DNA of 64,000 bases from Nissolia schottii (taxonomy: Eukaryota > Streptophyta > Magnoliopsida > Fabales > Fabaceae), in the NCBI GenBank assembly GCA_003254905.1, contig QANU01074319.1, positions 574,018-638,017 on the forward strand. The letters are read 5' to 3'. Every line of letters starts with the position of its first letter. Position 1 is the first letter of the stretch. Of this stretch, positions 12,416-26,700 are shown piece after piece. The translations under genes were made by a program, and so were the position numbers. The notes under the pieces are model-generated. The model was not told where the DNA came from and searched no databases. It worked only from the letters and a program-made list of their open reading frames with translations.

Positions 12416-12825
12416 GATGTCTGCAGTATCTGGGTACATGCTAGGTTAAAGGAAAAAAAAGAATTAATTGTTAGCCATTCAGGACTAGAAAAAGATAGTT
12501 AACTAAACCTTTATACATGCTCACTTAGAGAAGGCCTGAACGGAGGAACCCTATGCGATGTCACTTAGATGCATAGAGATCCTCTAAGAAAATACGTTTT
12601 TCTCATACACTCCATATTTGGTTCTAGGTCCCGATTGAGCATATCTACAAGGTAGGGGCGTTGCCCCTGATCATTCATAGCTTAGAGTGGACCCCACCAG
12701 GGCCATAGTCATGCTTGAGGCCACGAGCACGATGACGTATGAGGTTATGGTCGCGAATTTGGCTCGTTTCACCATTACACCTAAATTGCTGCTCCAGACC
12801 CAATCCTTGTCGCTGACACCCCCAA

Positions 12826-13293
12826 TTGTACCAGTTTCTCCCATTGAGGCCTAGGCGCCTCGTGATTCCTACACCCCTGCCGCCTCTACCAGTACCAGTT
12901 GTTGACCTAGTTACTGAATCAGCAGCAAGTTCTGACATGTCAATGTACACCTCCCGGACCCAAACAGCTCATACTCACCCTCAGTGGGACACTAGTCACC
13001 ATCATCGTGACCCCATAATGATTCTAGCTAGCAGTGAGGAGGAGGAGTTCCTGGGTCTTGCTGCCTCTACGCCTAATGCCATAGAGGACGATTTAGTATT
13101 TGGGGACGTGCCTATTATTGTCGATGACATCATAAGGGATATAAAGGTTGAGTTAGGAGTTTACCATGAGGACAAGGATGTCAAGGCTAATGACTCTGGG
13201 TTTGGGTTTGAGTTAGTTAAGGACAACCTAGAAGATGATCCTAAGGAGGACCTTGAGGAAAACGCTAAGGAAGACCCTAATCCACCTACGTAG
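12826..13293 (+). CDS. Uncharacterised acidic ORF, possibly transposon-derived
   Basis: A 155-residue frame, with no intron signals tested. The N-terminal part is proline-rich, the middle has SSEEEEFLGL, and the C-terminal third is rich in D and E with repeated short units of the form EDDPKEDLEEN. Such acidic repetitive tails are frequent in gag-like or hypothetical proteins of plant LTR elements, but I found no zinc knuckle, protease or RT nearby. It could be a chance or transposon-derived frame. Function unknown. Confidence 0.3.
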   Translation: MYQFLPLRPRRLVIPTPLPPLPVPVVDLVTESAASSDMSMYTSRTQTAHTHPQWDTSHHHRDPIMILASSEEEEFLGLAASTPNAIEDDLVFGDVPIIVDDIIRDIKVELGVYHEDKDVKANDSGFGFELVKDNLEDDPKEDLEENAKEDPNPPT

Positions 13294-16281
13294 CCACAAT
13301 GCAGTGGATTTTCCCATTAGAAAGAACATTCCAAGACTTATAGAGTGATGTTTGATGCCAGGATCTCGGTCCCAGTTTATTCGCTTGGTCACGACCCTTT
13401 TTGAGCCCGCTCTCCTTTTGAAGACGACATGGGCATGAGCGATAACGAGAGCACGACATGACTTGCTATTTCTGTTTATCTTTCCTTTGGTGTATCAAAT
13501 CTATAGATGTGTGTATTTAGGATGTTTACATTTTGTGATGAGCAAGAGCGTAGTATGCTCCTCATCGTTATATTATACTTAAATATATATATTTTGTATA
13601 AACCTATGTGGAAGATAATGAATGATGGTATTTCCCTATGCTTCTAATTAATATAATATGAGCCATATTCAGTATATGTATTATCTATGCTTTGATGGGA
13701 TGCATGCTTGATGTTGGCCGATTTTCCGTTATGCTTATGATCTACCTTTAATCCTTCTCCCATGTATGGCTCGTATTTTAAATTTAGTTTTTGCAAAAGT
13801 CAAAATGACCATATTTTCCATCTAATTATTTCTTAAAACTAAGTTTAAAAGTAATGAAAAGCTAAAATGTGTGGCGCGTGTTAATTGTGACTGAAGCGTA
13901 ATTAGCCAGCTAGGGTGTTCAATGGGTGGTGGAGGTGGAGAGATTGAGAGGTGGAGAGGAGAGAGTGGAAAGTGAAAAGAGTAAATAAAATGAGAAAAAA
14001 GATAAGGTTCGCGTATTTAAGGTTGAGTGCCATTACCCAAGGATAAATCCGCTGTTAAATTTTTTAAGTTTCCTGATAATCCAAAAAATGAAAACCATCA
14101 TTTCATTTGTGGGAGAAATCTCCCGTTCGATGAAAATTGAGTACCGACAGATAAACCTACCACTATCTGGATATATTTGTCCATAAAAACTTAACCCTAA
14201 ATCATAAATTCTAAACCCTAACCCTTAAATGAATAATTAGAGCAATTAAATGAACCGATATCAATAAGAAAAAGTAATGCCATATTAATGGGTAATTACA
14301 TGTATTTATACCATCTCAAATTGTCTATGTACACTTTTATCGTCCTTTTACACATTGACTAATTAACTATCATATATTATAGTTATTAACCACGATATAG
14401 GTTAGTCTTTAATTAAACATGCATCATCGTTTTGAGCATGCGCACTAATTAATTATTAATCTACTCGTCACGATTGTTTGTATGGTAAATTTTCGTAATT
14501 AAGCGTGGAAACTTGTTTTGTTTGGTTTATATATGCATATATAGTTCTCATAATTAATTCGTTAGTCCGTACGATCGTATGTAAAATTTTAGTGATGTGC
14601 TTATGTTGTGGTTATTTACTAAAGAAGATAAACAAAAAATTTAATAAACCATAACTACCAAATCCTATATCCTAAACCCTAAACTCTAAATTTATATAAA
14701 AAAAATCACCAACTACTGGCAAATATATCCTCTAGATCAACCAATAACTTTTTTTTCTCGTATTTTTTAAATTATTTAGTGGTTACTGACCGATATATCT
14801 GATGGTAATATGTAGACGTCACTGGGTGTCACATTATTCTAGTGAAAATTGCGACAAATACATTATCTGCCTGTAACACTAAACTTCTACGTTAACATTG
14901 TCGAAAAAAGTATTTACCTGCGGATTGAGGAAATAAAATCTACCAATAACACCACAAATATATTTACTGGTATTCAACGTTTTTGTAGTTGTGGCAAAGA
15001 GTCATGAAAAACTTTTAGTTGGAAGAAATGAGCTTGATACTTAATTAAAAGAGTCAAAGCTTGTGGCTCACAAGGATTTAGATATTTTGGAATATTAGAT
15101 TTGGTATCCTTGAAAGGAAGGCTAATGACATTTTAAGTATCCCAATAAGTACTGTGCTATCTAAATCATCCTTTACTACGGTGGTCGAATTTTGAACGAA
15201 GTTTTATGATTTTCAAGAATTTGCAAGCTCTCACATGTACTAGCAATTGGTTACTTGGGAAAATAAAATTTCTTCTGAAAGTTTTTTTTTTTTTTTTCAA
15301 TCTCTCATGAAACATGGTTGTCTTTAAGTTTGTCACTATAATTATTTATTCACATTATATTAATTGTGTTGTGCATTTGTAGATGCATTTATTCCTTTTG
15401 GAGAGAAAAATGTGATTGAGGACATGAAGAAAAGCTTTGACAAATATCTTCGTATTCAAGATTGTAATTTCGTTATTTTGGTAGAAGATGAAGAAATAGA
15501 GCGAAGATTCAATGATGTGATATTCTATTGTCTATCATTTTTTGTGATACAACTGGAGATATACTTATTATGTTAGACCTTTTGGCTCTTATAAGAGCTC
15601 TATAATTTTTAGTTGTCTTGGATCAGAGCTTAGATAGATTTTGCCTTTTGGTAAACACGAAAATTTATATTCGCCTTTATTTAGAAAGCTTTTGAACTGA
15701 AATTTCTGGGCAGAACAGGACATTCATGTTTGAACAGAAAATCCCTGGTTGTTATTAAGTTTTTTTTCCTTACAAAGAAAATGTTGAAAGGGAATTTGCT
15801 TAGCTAGTAGTAATTTTGTTCGTGGCACTACACTTCCTACACTGGATTGCACTTAACTCATCTGCCAAGACATGATAAAACTCAATGGATTACTTGAATA
15901 CTTGATGGTTATATTGAATGAAAAATTCTTAATAATTCTAAGGCATAGTGCTAAACTATATCGAGCTGCTCCAATATTTCTAGTTGACTGCAAGTGTTCT
16001 TAAAGGAATCATCTAACAAGCTAGGAGCGCTTTTGTAGCATGATATTCTTATTTCATTGACCGTGGGTTAGCCCATAGATTAACTTGAAAGTGGCCTAAT
16101 CTAAAGTGAACTAACATTTTACTAACCCAAAATTAATATAACCTAAAATAACTCAACCTAAAATGGTCTGACTCGATGTGGGGGTCAGCTCGTTTTAACA
16201 AATATAAGGCTAGGTAGAAGTTCAATTCCCACATGCTCACTCTCTCCCCCATTCCCCTAACTCCTTTAGGAGTGTGCGCGT

Positions 16282-16282
<1 letters not shown>
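13294..16282. other. Intergenic, no confident gene
   Basis: AT-rich sequence with two short patches of telomere-like units (aaccctaa/aaaccctaac near 14190-14230 and taaaccctaaactctaaa near 14670-14690). A 70-residue frame at 15364-15576 is not recognised. No transposon ends were identified. Confidence 0.35.

Positions 16283-16359
<77 letters not shown>
16283..16359. repeat. (CT)n(AT)n compound microsatellite
   Basis: About 40 bp of CT units followed directly by about 36 bp of AT units. Confidence 0.92.
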
Positions 16360-16362
<3 letters not shown>

Positions 16363-17173
16363 TAAAAAAATGCATTTAGTCTCACAATGACTTGGTTATA
16401 AAAAAATGCAAGATTTAGAGCCACAAAGGATTTTTTTTTTTTTGGGGGGGACAACAAAGGATTGAAACTTTTGAATTGGATAATGGAGAAGCAACTTGGA
16501 AATAAGAGAATGAATTGGTATTCATTTGATTTACCTTTGGCAAGGCCTCCAACTTTGATGATGACAACAACCCTTTGGTCTGAAGTTCCAATTTTCAAGG
16601 GCAGAATAGAAGAGAGAAAGAAGAAAAGGGGGTCAATCAGGTTGGTCATAACTAAGGGACTACGGAGTCAAGATCAATGATCTCACGACAGAAAGAAGCA
16701 GGAGTTTGACGAACTCACAACAACAGAAAATCCCATGACAGAGGAGGAAAGAAGGAAGGTCAAGGCAAAGGTGGTTCTAATTTGACGGTAGGAGGAAAAA
16801 AGAGGCAACATTGAACGAGATTGAGACAAAAACACCCACAATTGGAGAAGAAGGAAGAAGTGAGGGGCACATGTTGTTAAGTGTTTAAATCTCAATCTTC
16901 TATTTTAATAAATTTAATGGTTATTATTTGGTGTAAAAGGTGTAATTGGATCACTCATACAAACACGCGCGCACACACACATATATATAGCATTATTCTG
17001 GTGCCCATCAAATTTAAGGATATGGATGCCATATATTTATCTATGGTTATGAGTCAACCACGTATCACACTAACTTTAAATACTGATTATTTTAAACTTA
17101 AAAGTAAATCATGACCGTTAAAATATAAAGAGGTATCAATACCCTCATAAAAAGATGGATACTGAAAGAAGCA

Positions 17174-17178
<5 letters not shown>

Positions 17179-17206
<28 letters not shown>
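17179..17206. repeat. (TA)n microsatellite
   Basis: About 14 TA units, roughly 500 bp downstream of the ETR1 stop codon. Confidence 0.9.
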
Positions 17207-17211
<5 letters not shown>

Positions 17212-17703
17212 GAAGAAAAAAAGTAATTAATTGATCTAAAGTGACTCCATAAATGCAGTTTTGCCTCCACCGCAAAACATCGACAGCCTGAAATGCCATA
17301 AAAATGCAGAATATGTAACATCAATGAAATTTTGTTAAAAACAATGGATTTGACACTCCAAACTAAATCGCTGTTCATTTTTCCTGGATCTCAACATGGA
17401 ACTAAGGATGACACTAAGGATTTCACACTCCAAACTAAATCACTGCTTCACAAGTTTGTAATTCACCAAACTTAAATGCTGACGAGTAGGAAAGGGATCA
17501 GCACGAAGCAGGTATGAGGATACATGCCACATTGCAATTTGTCATTGTGTTTTAACTCCGCCCATGATTTCCGCCAAGCGTCATTTATAACCCTCCAATA
17601 CTATTCATAAATTTTCGTACAAATATCATTCGAGCTATTTAGCACTTCACATTGGCTATGTACACTAGAAAACATTTCAAGAGATGAAGCCAACATGGGT
17701 GGC

Positions 17704-20700
17704 TTAAATTGTTTCAAACAGAACTCGATGCTCCAGTAGTTCTGACAAAACACCCCTCATTTTGTCAAGAGAAACAGGCTTCAATATAAGGCCATCCATA
17801 CCAACCCTCATACAGTTCTCTTTTGTCACCTTGGTGGTGTTTCCGGTAAGAGCAACTATTAGCGGCCTGTCTTGACGTTTCATAAACTTCTCATGTATAC
17901 GAATTGCTAGTTCATAACCATCTAACCCTGTACACACATCCATGAAGACCACTTTGTGTTCCGGAGAAACAACACGTAAACACTCTTCACTCGAGCTTAC
18001 GGTTGCGACATCACACCCTAGATGAAGAAGAAGTCCCTTTGTTACTGTCCTGCTAACCCTGCACAAAATAAGTTTCACCATCAGTTATAAGACATACTCA
18101 ATCAAAACAGTTAACTTCCAATTACTTATTTTGCATCCCATTTCCCACACAAATACCCCATGGAGAGGACAGGGGAGAGAGAGAGAGATTACACAGAATT
18201 CATTTTATTTCATTATTTCAACATAGTAAATTGTTTCTATTAAGTTTCATGGTGGAGCAAAGGAAATAATAATATAGGATTAGAAAGGAATAATCCGAGA
18301 GCGAAAAAGATAATTGTATTACTGAATAGATATGTGTCTCATTTCAAAGAAATGACAATTTATAGGCTAGAATGAATATCACTTCATAATTAAAGGAAAT
18401 CAACTTAGAATAAACTAAATCAATTAAGATCAATCTAATATATGAAATGTATTTATTTTATACTTAACAGTTTCTTCAAATAAAAATAAAGATATAAATC
18501 CCGGATACAAGGCCAAATTGAGGTCACTAATCTTGACACATCACAATTTTACAAAATCCAGACACAGTTGATACTTGATACAAGGATGCAAGCTCAACAT
18601 TGACATATTCCATCCCATTAAGCAAATTCCAACTTCTGAATTCCTCAGACCGTAAGCAGAAGGTGAACATCGATGAAGGCAGCATATGGAAAATATATTC
18701 CCGCCAATAGAGTGATGATATACACAGTTTAGAGTTAAAAAAATATTCATATACCTCTACCTAAAAAATTAGCTTTATGAAAGTTGGTCCTTGATACATA
18801 ATCATAACTTCTTCAACCTAGTGGTCATGAGCTCGATCATTCCCACCACTGTTCTTCATTGTTGAAATTATTAGGTTTAGATGAAAGAGTAGAGAGAAAG
18901 GAGGCTCTCAATAATATTAGGCCAGTATTAGGCTATTTAATCTTTGAAATAAAGCAAAATCTGCATAGAAAAACTGCAAAGAAGGGCCATACAAATTTAC
19001 GGCCAGCAAAAAGGTGTGATTTTAGATATCTGAGCGTGAGTTACATCTACAAGAAAAATCCTGTAAGAAATGGTATCAATTGAATATTGCTAAAAATACT
19101 GGTATTTTATTGATAATAACAGAAATTCCAGAGGGGAATTTTCTGTGCAAAATGAAGAAAATAAGGCCAAAGGGCTGTTGCAGAATTTAGTAAATAAAAC
19201 AGAACACTAATCCTGGGAATTGATGGATTCCTTGGTCCCCTAGTTCTGTCTAATTTTTTGAATGATTATTTCCTTCCCTAAGGATCTTATTTAAACTAAC
19301 TAGTGGGAGAGAATCAAGGGCCAGGCAATATTCTCTCCTCATAATCCTCCCCTTCCTAATAAAACTCAACTACTTTATTCTCTCTAACAAATCAGATTCA
19401 AATCAAATAAAATTACTCCTTAACCGAATTGTCCTTCTAGAATAATGAAGAAGAAAAAGAATGATTTCCTTCCCCTTTTCTGTAGCTACTTCGGTTACAG
19501 GGCGGGGTGTAACAAATCCCATCCAATATTCAGTCAATATCCTAAAAACCCAAGTCATATTAAGAAATCGAAAGGTAAACTACACTAACCTCTCTTAAGG
19601 TTAGGAGATATTAGACACGACACCCCTTCACTTATTATTCCTACACCAATCCTCCTTACACAGTACTTAGTGTCATGTTACAAGGTCGCTAAGTGTGACA
19701 TTCCACAAAATATAAGAGTATAGGATATAATATCACCTAAACTTCAAGGAAGGTTAGTGTATCCTTTTGCAAATTGGGAGGTCTATGTGTAATAACACCT
19801 AACCTATGGGGAGCTTGGTGTAATTTATCCCAAAAAAATACAATTGAAATGCTACCATAAATGTTTCTATCGAGAATATATGTAATCTTCAAATTAAACT
19901 TTCCTAGCATTTATATGATGCCCTCAAGTCCTGAATAGTACAATTTTAGAGCTGGTAAATTATATAGTTTAACAGCTAAAACCTTGATGTTTCAGCCCTT
20001 ATTTACTTTGGGTTAGAAACAACAAATATTTTGGTTAGTTTCCTGATTTTATTTTCATATGATATATTGATTCGACCCAGAGTTGTCAATCCCAGATAGT
20101 GGCACGTAGCGGCCTAGCCAAAAAATGCAATAGCAGAATAACACGTAGCGGGATGGCCACTATTTTAAAAAAAACATGTAAAGTATTGTGCATTTATAGA
20201 GAACAAATATTAATGTTAGCAAACAAAAATACTTCCAAAATCATACTCATTCATCATTACCAATTGAAAGCATAATCCATACTCTAAAAAGCAAGCAATC
20301 ACCATCAAGTTAATGCATAACTAAGGAGTCAATAATATCAAATATCAAGTCCCATACTCTCATAGGAGCAATAAACATAAAAGATACTACTAATTGTTTA
20401 ATTCCTATTTCCCATTTCCCAAAAACCCAAACTAAGTCACTTGTAGTATAGTAGTATGTGACTCTGTAAAGTGTAATGCCTATGTGCAATTTTCTTTCCC
20501 AATTTCTTTCCATTTACACTTATCAAAAAGCAAAAAAAAAAACAAGTCTCAAACTCATCAATCAATCATCATCTTCATCTATAAGATTGATCTCTTCAAC
20601 AACTTCCTCACTACTAGAGCCCCACTTATAGATCTCTTCAAAGTGATTCACATCTTCATTCTCATCTGTCTCATTCTCATAATCAAACAACCCTTCATCT

Positions 20701-23700
20701 TGTATTGGCTCCTTCCCATTCCTTCTTGTGCTAGAAGTCCCTACACTTGAAGTAGTAGCTTTGCCTTTGCCTTTGCCTTTGTTCAATCTTGAAGCAAGCC
20801 TAGTGTTTCTAAGAGGCTCAATAGCCCCTGCTACAGCAGAAACATCAACCCAAGTCAAGTCTTCATCATCATATACCAATTCATCTTCATCTTCCGAGTC
20901 CATCTTCCCCGTAAACCACTCATTACATTCATCCACTTCCATGTAGAACAATCGGACCAATCACATCGCTAGCATTAAACCGGTCTTTGAGATATTGATT
21001 ATACTTGATAAAGACCAAGTCTTGCAACTGTTGATGCCAAAGCTTTGTTTATTTTCTCGGAATGAACCCATGACATTATAATTTAAACTTCAAATTCAGT
21101 TCAAAAGGCACGAATCTAGATGAAAATTTATAGAGAAGTATGTGATATTTGCTTACATGCTCAAAAATGCTCCAATTACATTCACACCCCAAAAGAACTA
21201 CAAGTCAAACTTAGCACTTTGACAACAAATTTCAGTTAGGGGTGGAGGTTCCATAATTTATCCACCATTCAATAGCGATTTAAAAGCAATCAATCAAAAA
21301 CATAACATTACAAATTGGGAATTTGAGATGGAAGGAAGTGGAAGTCTTACCAGGAGCCATTGATTCACTACGGGAGACCTCATATCTCATCCCAAATATG
21401 CCTTCAGCCTTCTTATAAAGTGACATTTGTTTCATGATAAGCTGAACTTTCTCTTCATCAACCAACCTCTCCATACACTTGTACAGTCCTTCCACCACTT
21501 CTGGACCAAACTCCAATTCTGGGTTGCCATAGAAGAACTTGGGGTTTAAAAAATGGCCAGCTGCAAGCAACAGATGATGAAGTTGTGACTCCCATCTTCT
21601 ATCAATAACAGCAAAGACATCTCTATACTTCTTTTCCTTCTTTTCGAAATGTTCAGCAATCATTTCCTTAGCCCTATCCATTGCCTCAGATATATCCCAT
21701 GGCAAGCTTTTTCTCATGGTCAACAAGCCTAATGACTTTGACAAGAGGCCCCATAGCCTTTAGAGTGAATACAACATCACTCCAAAATGTTTCCAACAAC
21801 ACAGTATTACATGTTATCTTCCCCTATGCATCTTTAGCTAGGTTAGTATTCATCCACTCTTCTGAAGTGAACATTCTCCTAAGGATGGGTTTGAGCTTTT
21901 GCAACCTTTGCAACGTAAGAAAGCAAGTGGAAAACCTTGTCACTCCATGCCTAACCAACTTCACATTGTTTGTGAACTTCCTCATTATGTTCAAGGCCAT
22001 TGTATGATTGTAGATGTAGCTCACAAGCTTTATCCCTCTCGCCATTGCACCTTTAACCCGAAGAAGCTTTCCGATGTCTTCCAACATCATATCAAGACAA
22101 TGTGCAGTGCATGGGGTCCAAAAGAGATTCTTCCTCTTACCTTCAAGCAACTTATCTAAGAAATCGAATAAAAATACATAAGCAACATAAGCGACCAAAG
22201 ACCAATAATGAAAAGAATTAAGGAAGTAAAAGGTAAGTAAGTTTAGTAACTCTTACCGGCAAGGACGTAATTACTTCCATTGTCAGTGATCACTTGAACA
22301 ACATGCTTCTCTCCAGTCTCGTCTACAAAGCTATTCAATAGCTCATACACCTATTGCCCAGTCTTCACTTACTCAGAAGCATCAACATTCTTCTTAAACA
22401 TTGTCCCATATGGACAATTGACCATGAATAGCTCATACACGGTCCAAGCATCAGACAGTATGGAGCATCCAAATCGCAACCATTGCTCCTTATGAGGCTT
22501 CAACATTTCATTTGTGATCTCTAACTCCTTTTTAAGGAGTGGAACTCTAAATTCATGATAGGTTGCAGGCTTGAGATATGGACCATATAACCCAATAGCT
22601 TCAACCATTTGTTTATAGCTCTTTGTCCTTGAAACATTGAATGAAATCCCATTCCTATAGAAGAACCGAGTGATGTATTGGATTGCTCTCGCCCTTGCCT
22701 CTTTATCATAACCATCCTTGATATTTGTTTGTTGGTGAGCCTTCCTAGTTTCATTTGTGCTTCTCGGCTCTTAAAAAGATGCAAATCCATAGGCCCTTCA
22801 CATTTTTTCCTCTCTTGGGTGGCCTAACAAGAATTGGAAACCTCAATTGATCTTTTTCCGGTTCTAATATGATGAATTTCTTCCATATTGTCTTGCTCAT
22901 CATCACCTACTTGAATCTCTCCAAGATATGCTTCCTTTTCTAGAATCTTCTTCGCATAAGCTTCCTCAAGGAGAAGTTTTACATCCGTTGGGACCTCCTT
23001 ACAAGCACCAACATCCCTTCTCTTACACATTTTGTGTCGCTTAGCTCGAGTGATTCCTCCACTTATGACTTTTCAACAAAAGTCACATGTCACAATCTTC
23101 TTATTGTTGATGTCTTGAAAAATGTTACAGTGCCAAGCGAAGTCAACATTGTCACCTATGGGTTTCACCAATAGAGGTGCAAGAGGAGGAGAAGGAGCAC
23201 TTGAATCTCCACCTTGTGCCTTGACTGAACAGCGCAGAACCAGGAGAAAAAAATGAGTGATGTGATCAAATAAAAATAAAAGAGAAAAGAGAGGGAAACT
23301 GAGAAAGATTTTGCTTCTACAAAATGGAATAAGAAAACAAAACAGAGAAGGATTAATTTTGAAGCCTAAAAAAGAAAACATTGCAGAGAAGGGAGGGAAA
23401 CTGAAAACCTCTAAGTCTGAAAAAGAAAACATTGCAGAGAAGGATTTACAACTGCAACCATTGCTCTGCAGATTGGAAAAACTGAAAAAGAAAACAGAAC
23501 AGAGAAGGGAGGGAAACTGAGAAAAGGAAGAGGGAAAGAGAAGGAAAGAGAAACCTCTAAGTCGTCGTCAATGGTAGGGTTGTCGCTGCCGATTCCCGCT
23601 GCAATCGCCAGTAGCAGAGTGGAAGGTTGAAGACAGGTGAAAGGAAGACAGAACAACAGAGTAGTGAGAACGGGAGAAGTGAAAATGGGAGAAGTGAAAA

Positions 23701-26700
23701 CGGGGGAATACTTACAGTCGTAGGGTTTACAGTTGTGAAAATGGAAGGGAAAGGGGAAATTCCAATTATACCCTTATTTTTATTGCTTTAATTATTTGAA
23801 ACCTAGAAAATTTTGGGTATTTCACCCTAATCCCTTCATCGCAACCGCTACACAAGAGTAGCGCCCGTGATCTGCCGCGATTCGCGGCTGCCCCAACCAC
23901 AACCCCGAACACCCCACAACGCGACAGCACTGTCGCGGCCGACCACTGCTCCGCTGCGATAACGCCACGATTGCGTGCTATTGACTGCTCTGATTTGACC
24001 CTTAGGAGAACTACACCACAAAGCTAGCCATTAGAGTTGGAGAGCCCAAGGAACACTAGAATCTCATACTTCCAATGTGCGACTCAAGTCCTATACCCTG
24101 CAATTGGATCCAAGGATTCCACCATGCTCCGCAACCACAGGCCAACGCCAGATGGATGTACACAAGTCCCTTTTGACTAGATTTAGACAAAAACAACAAT
24201 ACTAGTGAAAACACCTACACCACTAGATTGCAACTTAGAGACATGGTGGAAGGCTTGGATACTAATCGATACAAACCTTGGGATGACCACACCGCAAAAG
24301 TTATTCGGGACAATACTATACCACAAGTCACAAGGTTCAAGTATCTCAAATTCATTATTCAAAATGATGGAGAGATACAGGGAGATGTAAATCATTGGAT
24401 CCAAGTTGGGTGGATGAATGAGGGAGTGCTTTGGGGGGTTTTATGTGATAAAAGAGTACCACTCAAACTAAGGGAAAATTTTACAACACAACTGTAAGAC
24501 TGGACATGTTATATGGAACTAAATGTTGGGCAGTAAAAATCCAACATGAAAATAAACTCAACATTGCGGAAATGAGGATGTTGTATTGGATGAGTCACTA
24601 GACAAGATAGGATTAAGAATGAATGCATTAGAAGGAATGTTGGGTAACACCTATTGTGGAAAAGGTAGAATCTCAACATATGTGGTTTGGACATATGAGG
24701 ACAAGACCTAAAGAAGCGGTAAGCAAATCTAGAAAAACAATAGATGAAACTATTAGAAAAGATTTAAAGGTTAATGGCTTAAATGCAAATATGATCCTTG
24801 ACAAAACAATATGCAGTCGTATGATCCACTTAGCTAACCACACATAGTAGGACAAGACTAAGTTTTTGTAGTTTTTGTTGTTGAGAGCCCAAGGCCATAT
24901 AAACCCTACACGAAAATCCCATACTTCCAATGTCCAAGGCTCTTTTGTTGTCATTTGTTGATTCTAGCAGTCCCAAGCATCATTACCTGTTATCTAGTAG
25001 CCTAAGGCATCCTGTCCCGTTGTTCTAGGCATCTTGACCAGTTGTCCCATGCATCCTAGTCCGTTGTCCTAGACATTTGACCCTTAACTCAGCAGTACCA
25101 AACACACAGCCCATCTAGTAGCTTCCAAATGTTGTTGAACTTGGAGGAAATCTCAGCTGAAAACCATTCTAGCATTAGTTGTCTTTCCACTCATGTTTTA
25201 TGGTGTCTTTATATTTTCGTATTGTTAATGGGTTAATTTGTAACAAGATTAAAGCTTGGTAAGCTTTGGCTTGAGGGGGTGTTAGAATAATGCATGTGTT
25301 GAATTGGAATGTCTAGCTATCATATATGTGTGTTGCATGGGAATGTGTAGCTGCCATGTGATTAATATGGCACTAAAATAACAGGCTCTTAGGAAATAGC
25401 TAATCATCAATTACCATGTCTTGAAAATATGCTGTATTTATTTCCTAATTAGTACTTATAGTGTTGCCATTGCAGTACAAGGTAGGTGGCTTGCGCGTTG
25501 TCCACATTTAAAGCCCAAATGAATCTTGCATGAGAGGGCCTGTTAAGATATGAAATCATTCAATCGTCTCAAAAGTTTAAGCTTTTGTGTAGACACAATT
25601 GAATGGTTTTATATCTTAACGCATCTTCTCGTGCAAGTGTCATTTGAGCTTTAAGTGTGGACATCGCACAAGCCACCTACCTTGTACTGAAATTCAACTT
25701 AGTTTGTTAAGAAGAATGGGGCAACAAGGATTGAAATTTATACTACTTAGTCAAAAAAGCCCTGATACCATGTCCAAAAAAAAAAGCGTCTCTCCCAATA
25801 GTGCAAGTTATGGGTAGAAGTAATTGAATGGTTTTATATCTTAATAAATACCAAGCACCTAAGAACTCAAGCATTTTCTGCCACACTTGTTTCACATTGG
25901 TTTCACTCTGTTTCCTTTGTTTAAACTTTTGTGTTCATAATTTTTGTTCACAAAAGTTTGAAAATAGGACAGAGTTAAAACAGGATGGCATTTCTGTAAT
26001 TATAATAAAAACATATCAACAAGAAAATAAAGCAAAAAGCAAACCAAATAGCACTGAAGTTGGGAGGCATGTACCAAGAATTTGGGGTTTAACATAAGCA
26101 ATCAACTAAAGTTTTAAATTAATAAGTGGCAACAAATGTCAAAACTGAAGATACAAAAATGAAGCTATGCTACTAACCCATTATCATCCATGACAAGAAC
26201 CTTGAGACCTGCAAGGTTTGTAGATCCATGATTTCCCGGAACTTTTGGTACATAAGACAGTTTAGGTTCATTTGATCGCTCAGGGATTCCAAGTTTGACA
26301 ATAAAAGTGACTGTACATCCTTTACCAATACCTTCGCTTTCGATCCAAATATGCCCTTCCATAAGATTTACAAACCTGCTCACAATTTAAAAACACAGTA
26401 CATATTCAACAGTGAAATCACCAACAAAAATTATTCTAACGAGAACCTAATTCCAATTTTGCAAGAAAGATTCCAAAGAATAGCAAACAGTTAATTAGAC
26501 CTTGCATCCTAGTTTAAGGTGGTAAGAAAATAGTACCTCCTACAAATGGCGAGGCCAAGTCCACTTCCAGCAGGACTTCTTGTTGTTAATGACTGGCTTT
26601 GTGCAAACTTAGTGAATAACTTTGGAATATCTTGTGGGTTAATTCCTGGTCCTGAATCTTTTACCTATAAAGCAGGGGAGAAGAATCTTACTCCAAAATG

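Noticed and set aside
21681-22159. Plus-strand frames of 86 and 108 residues
   Set aside because: They are antisense shadows of the hAT transposase pseudogene.
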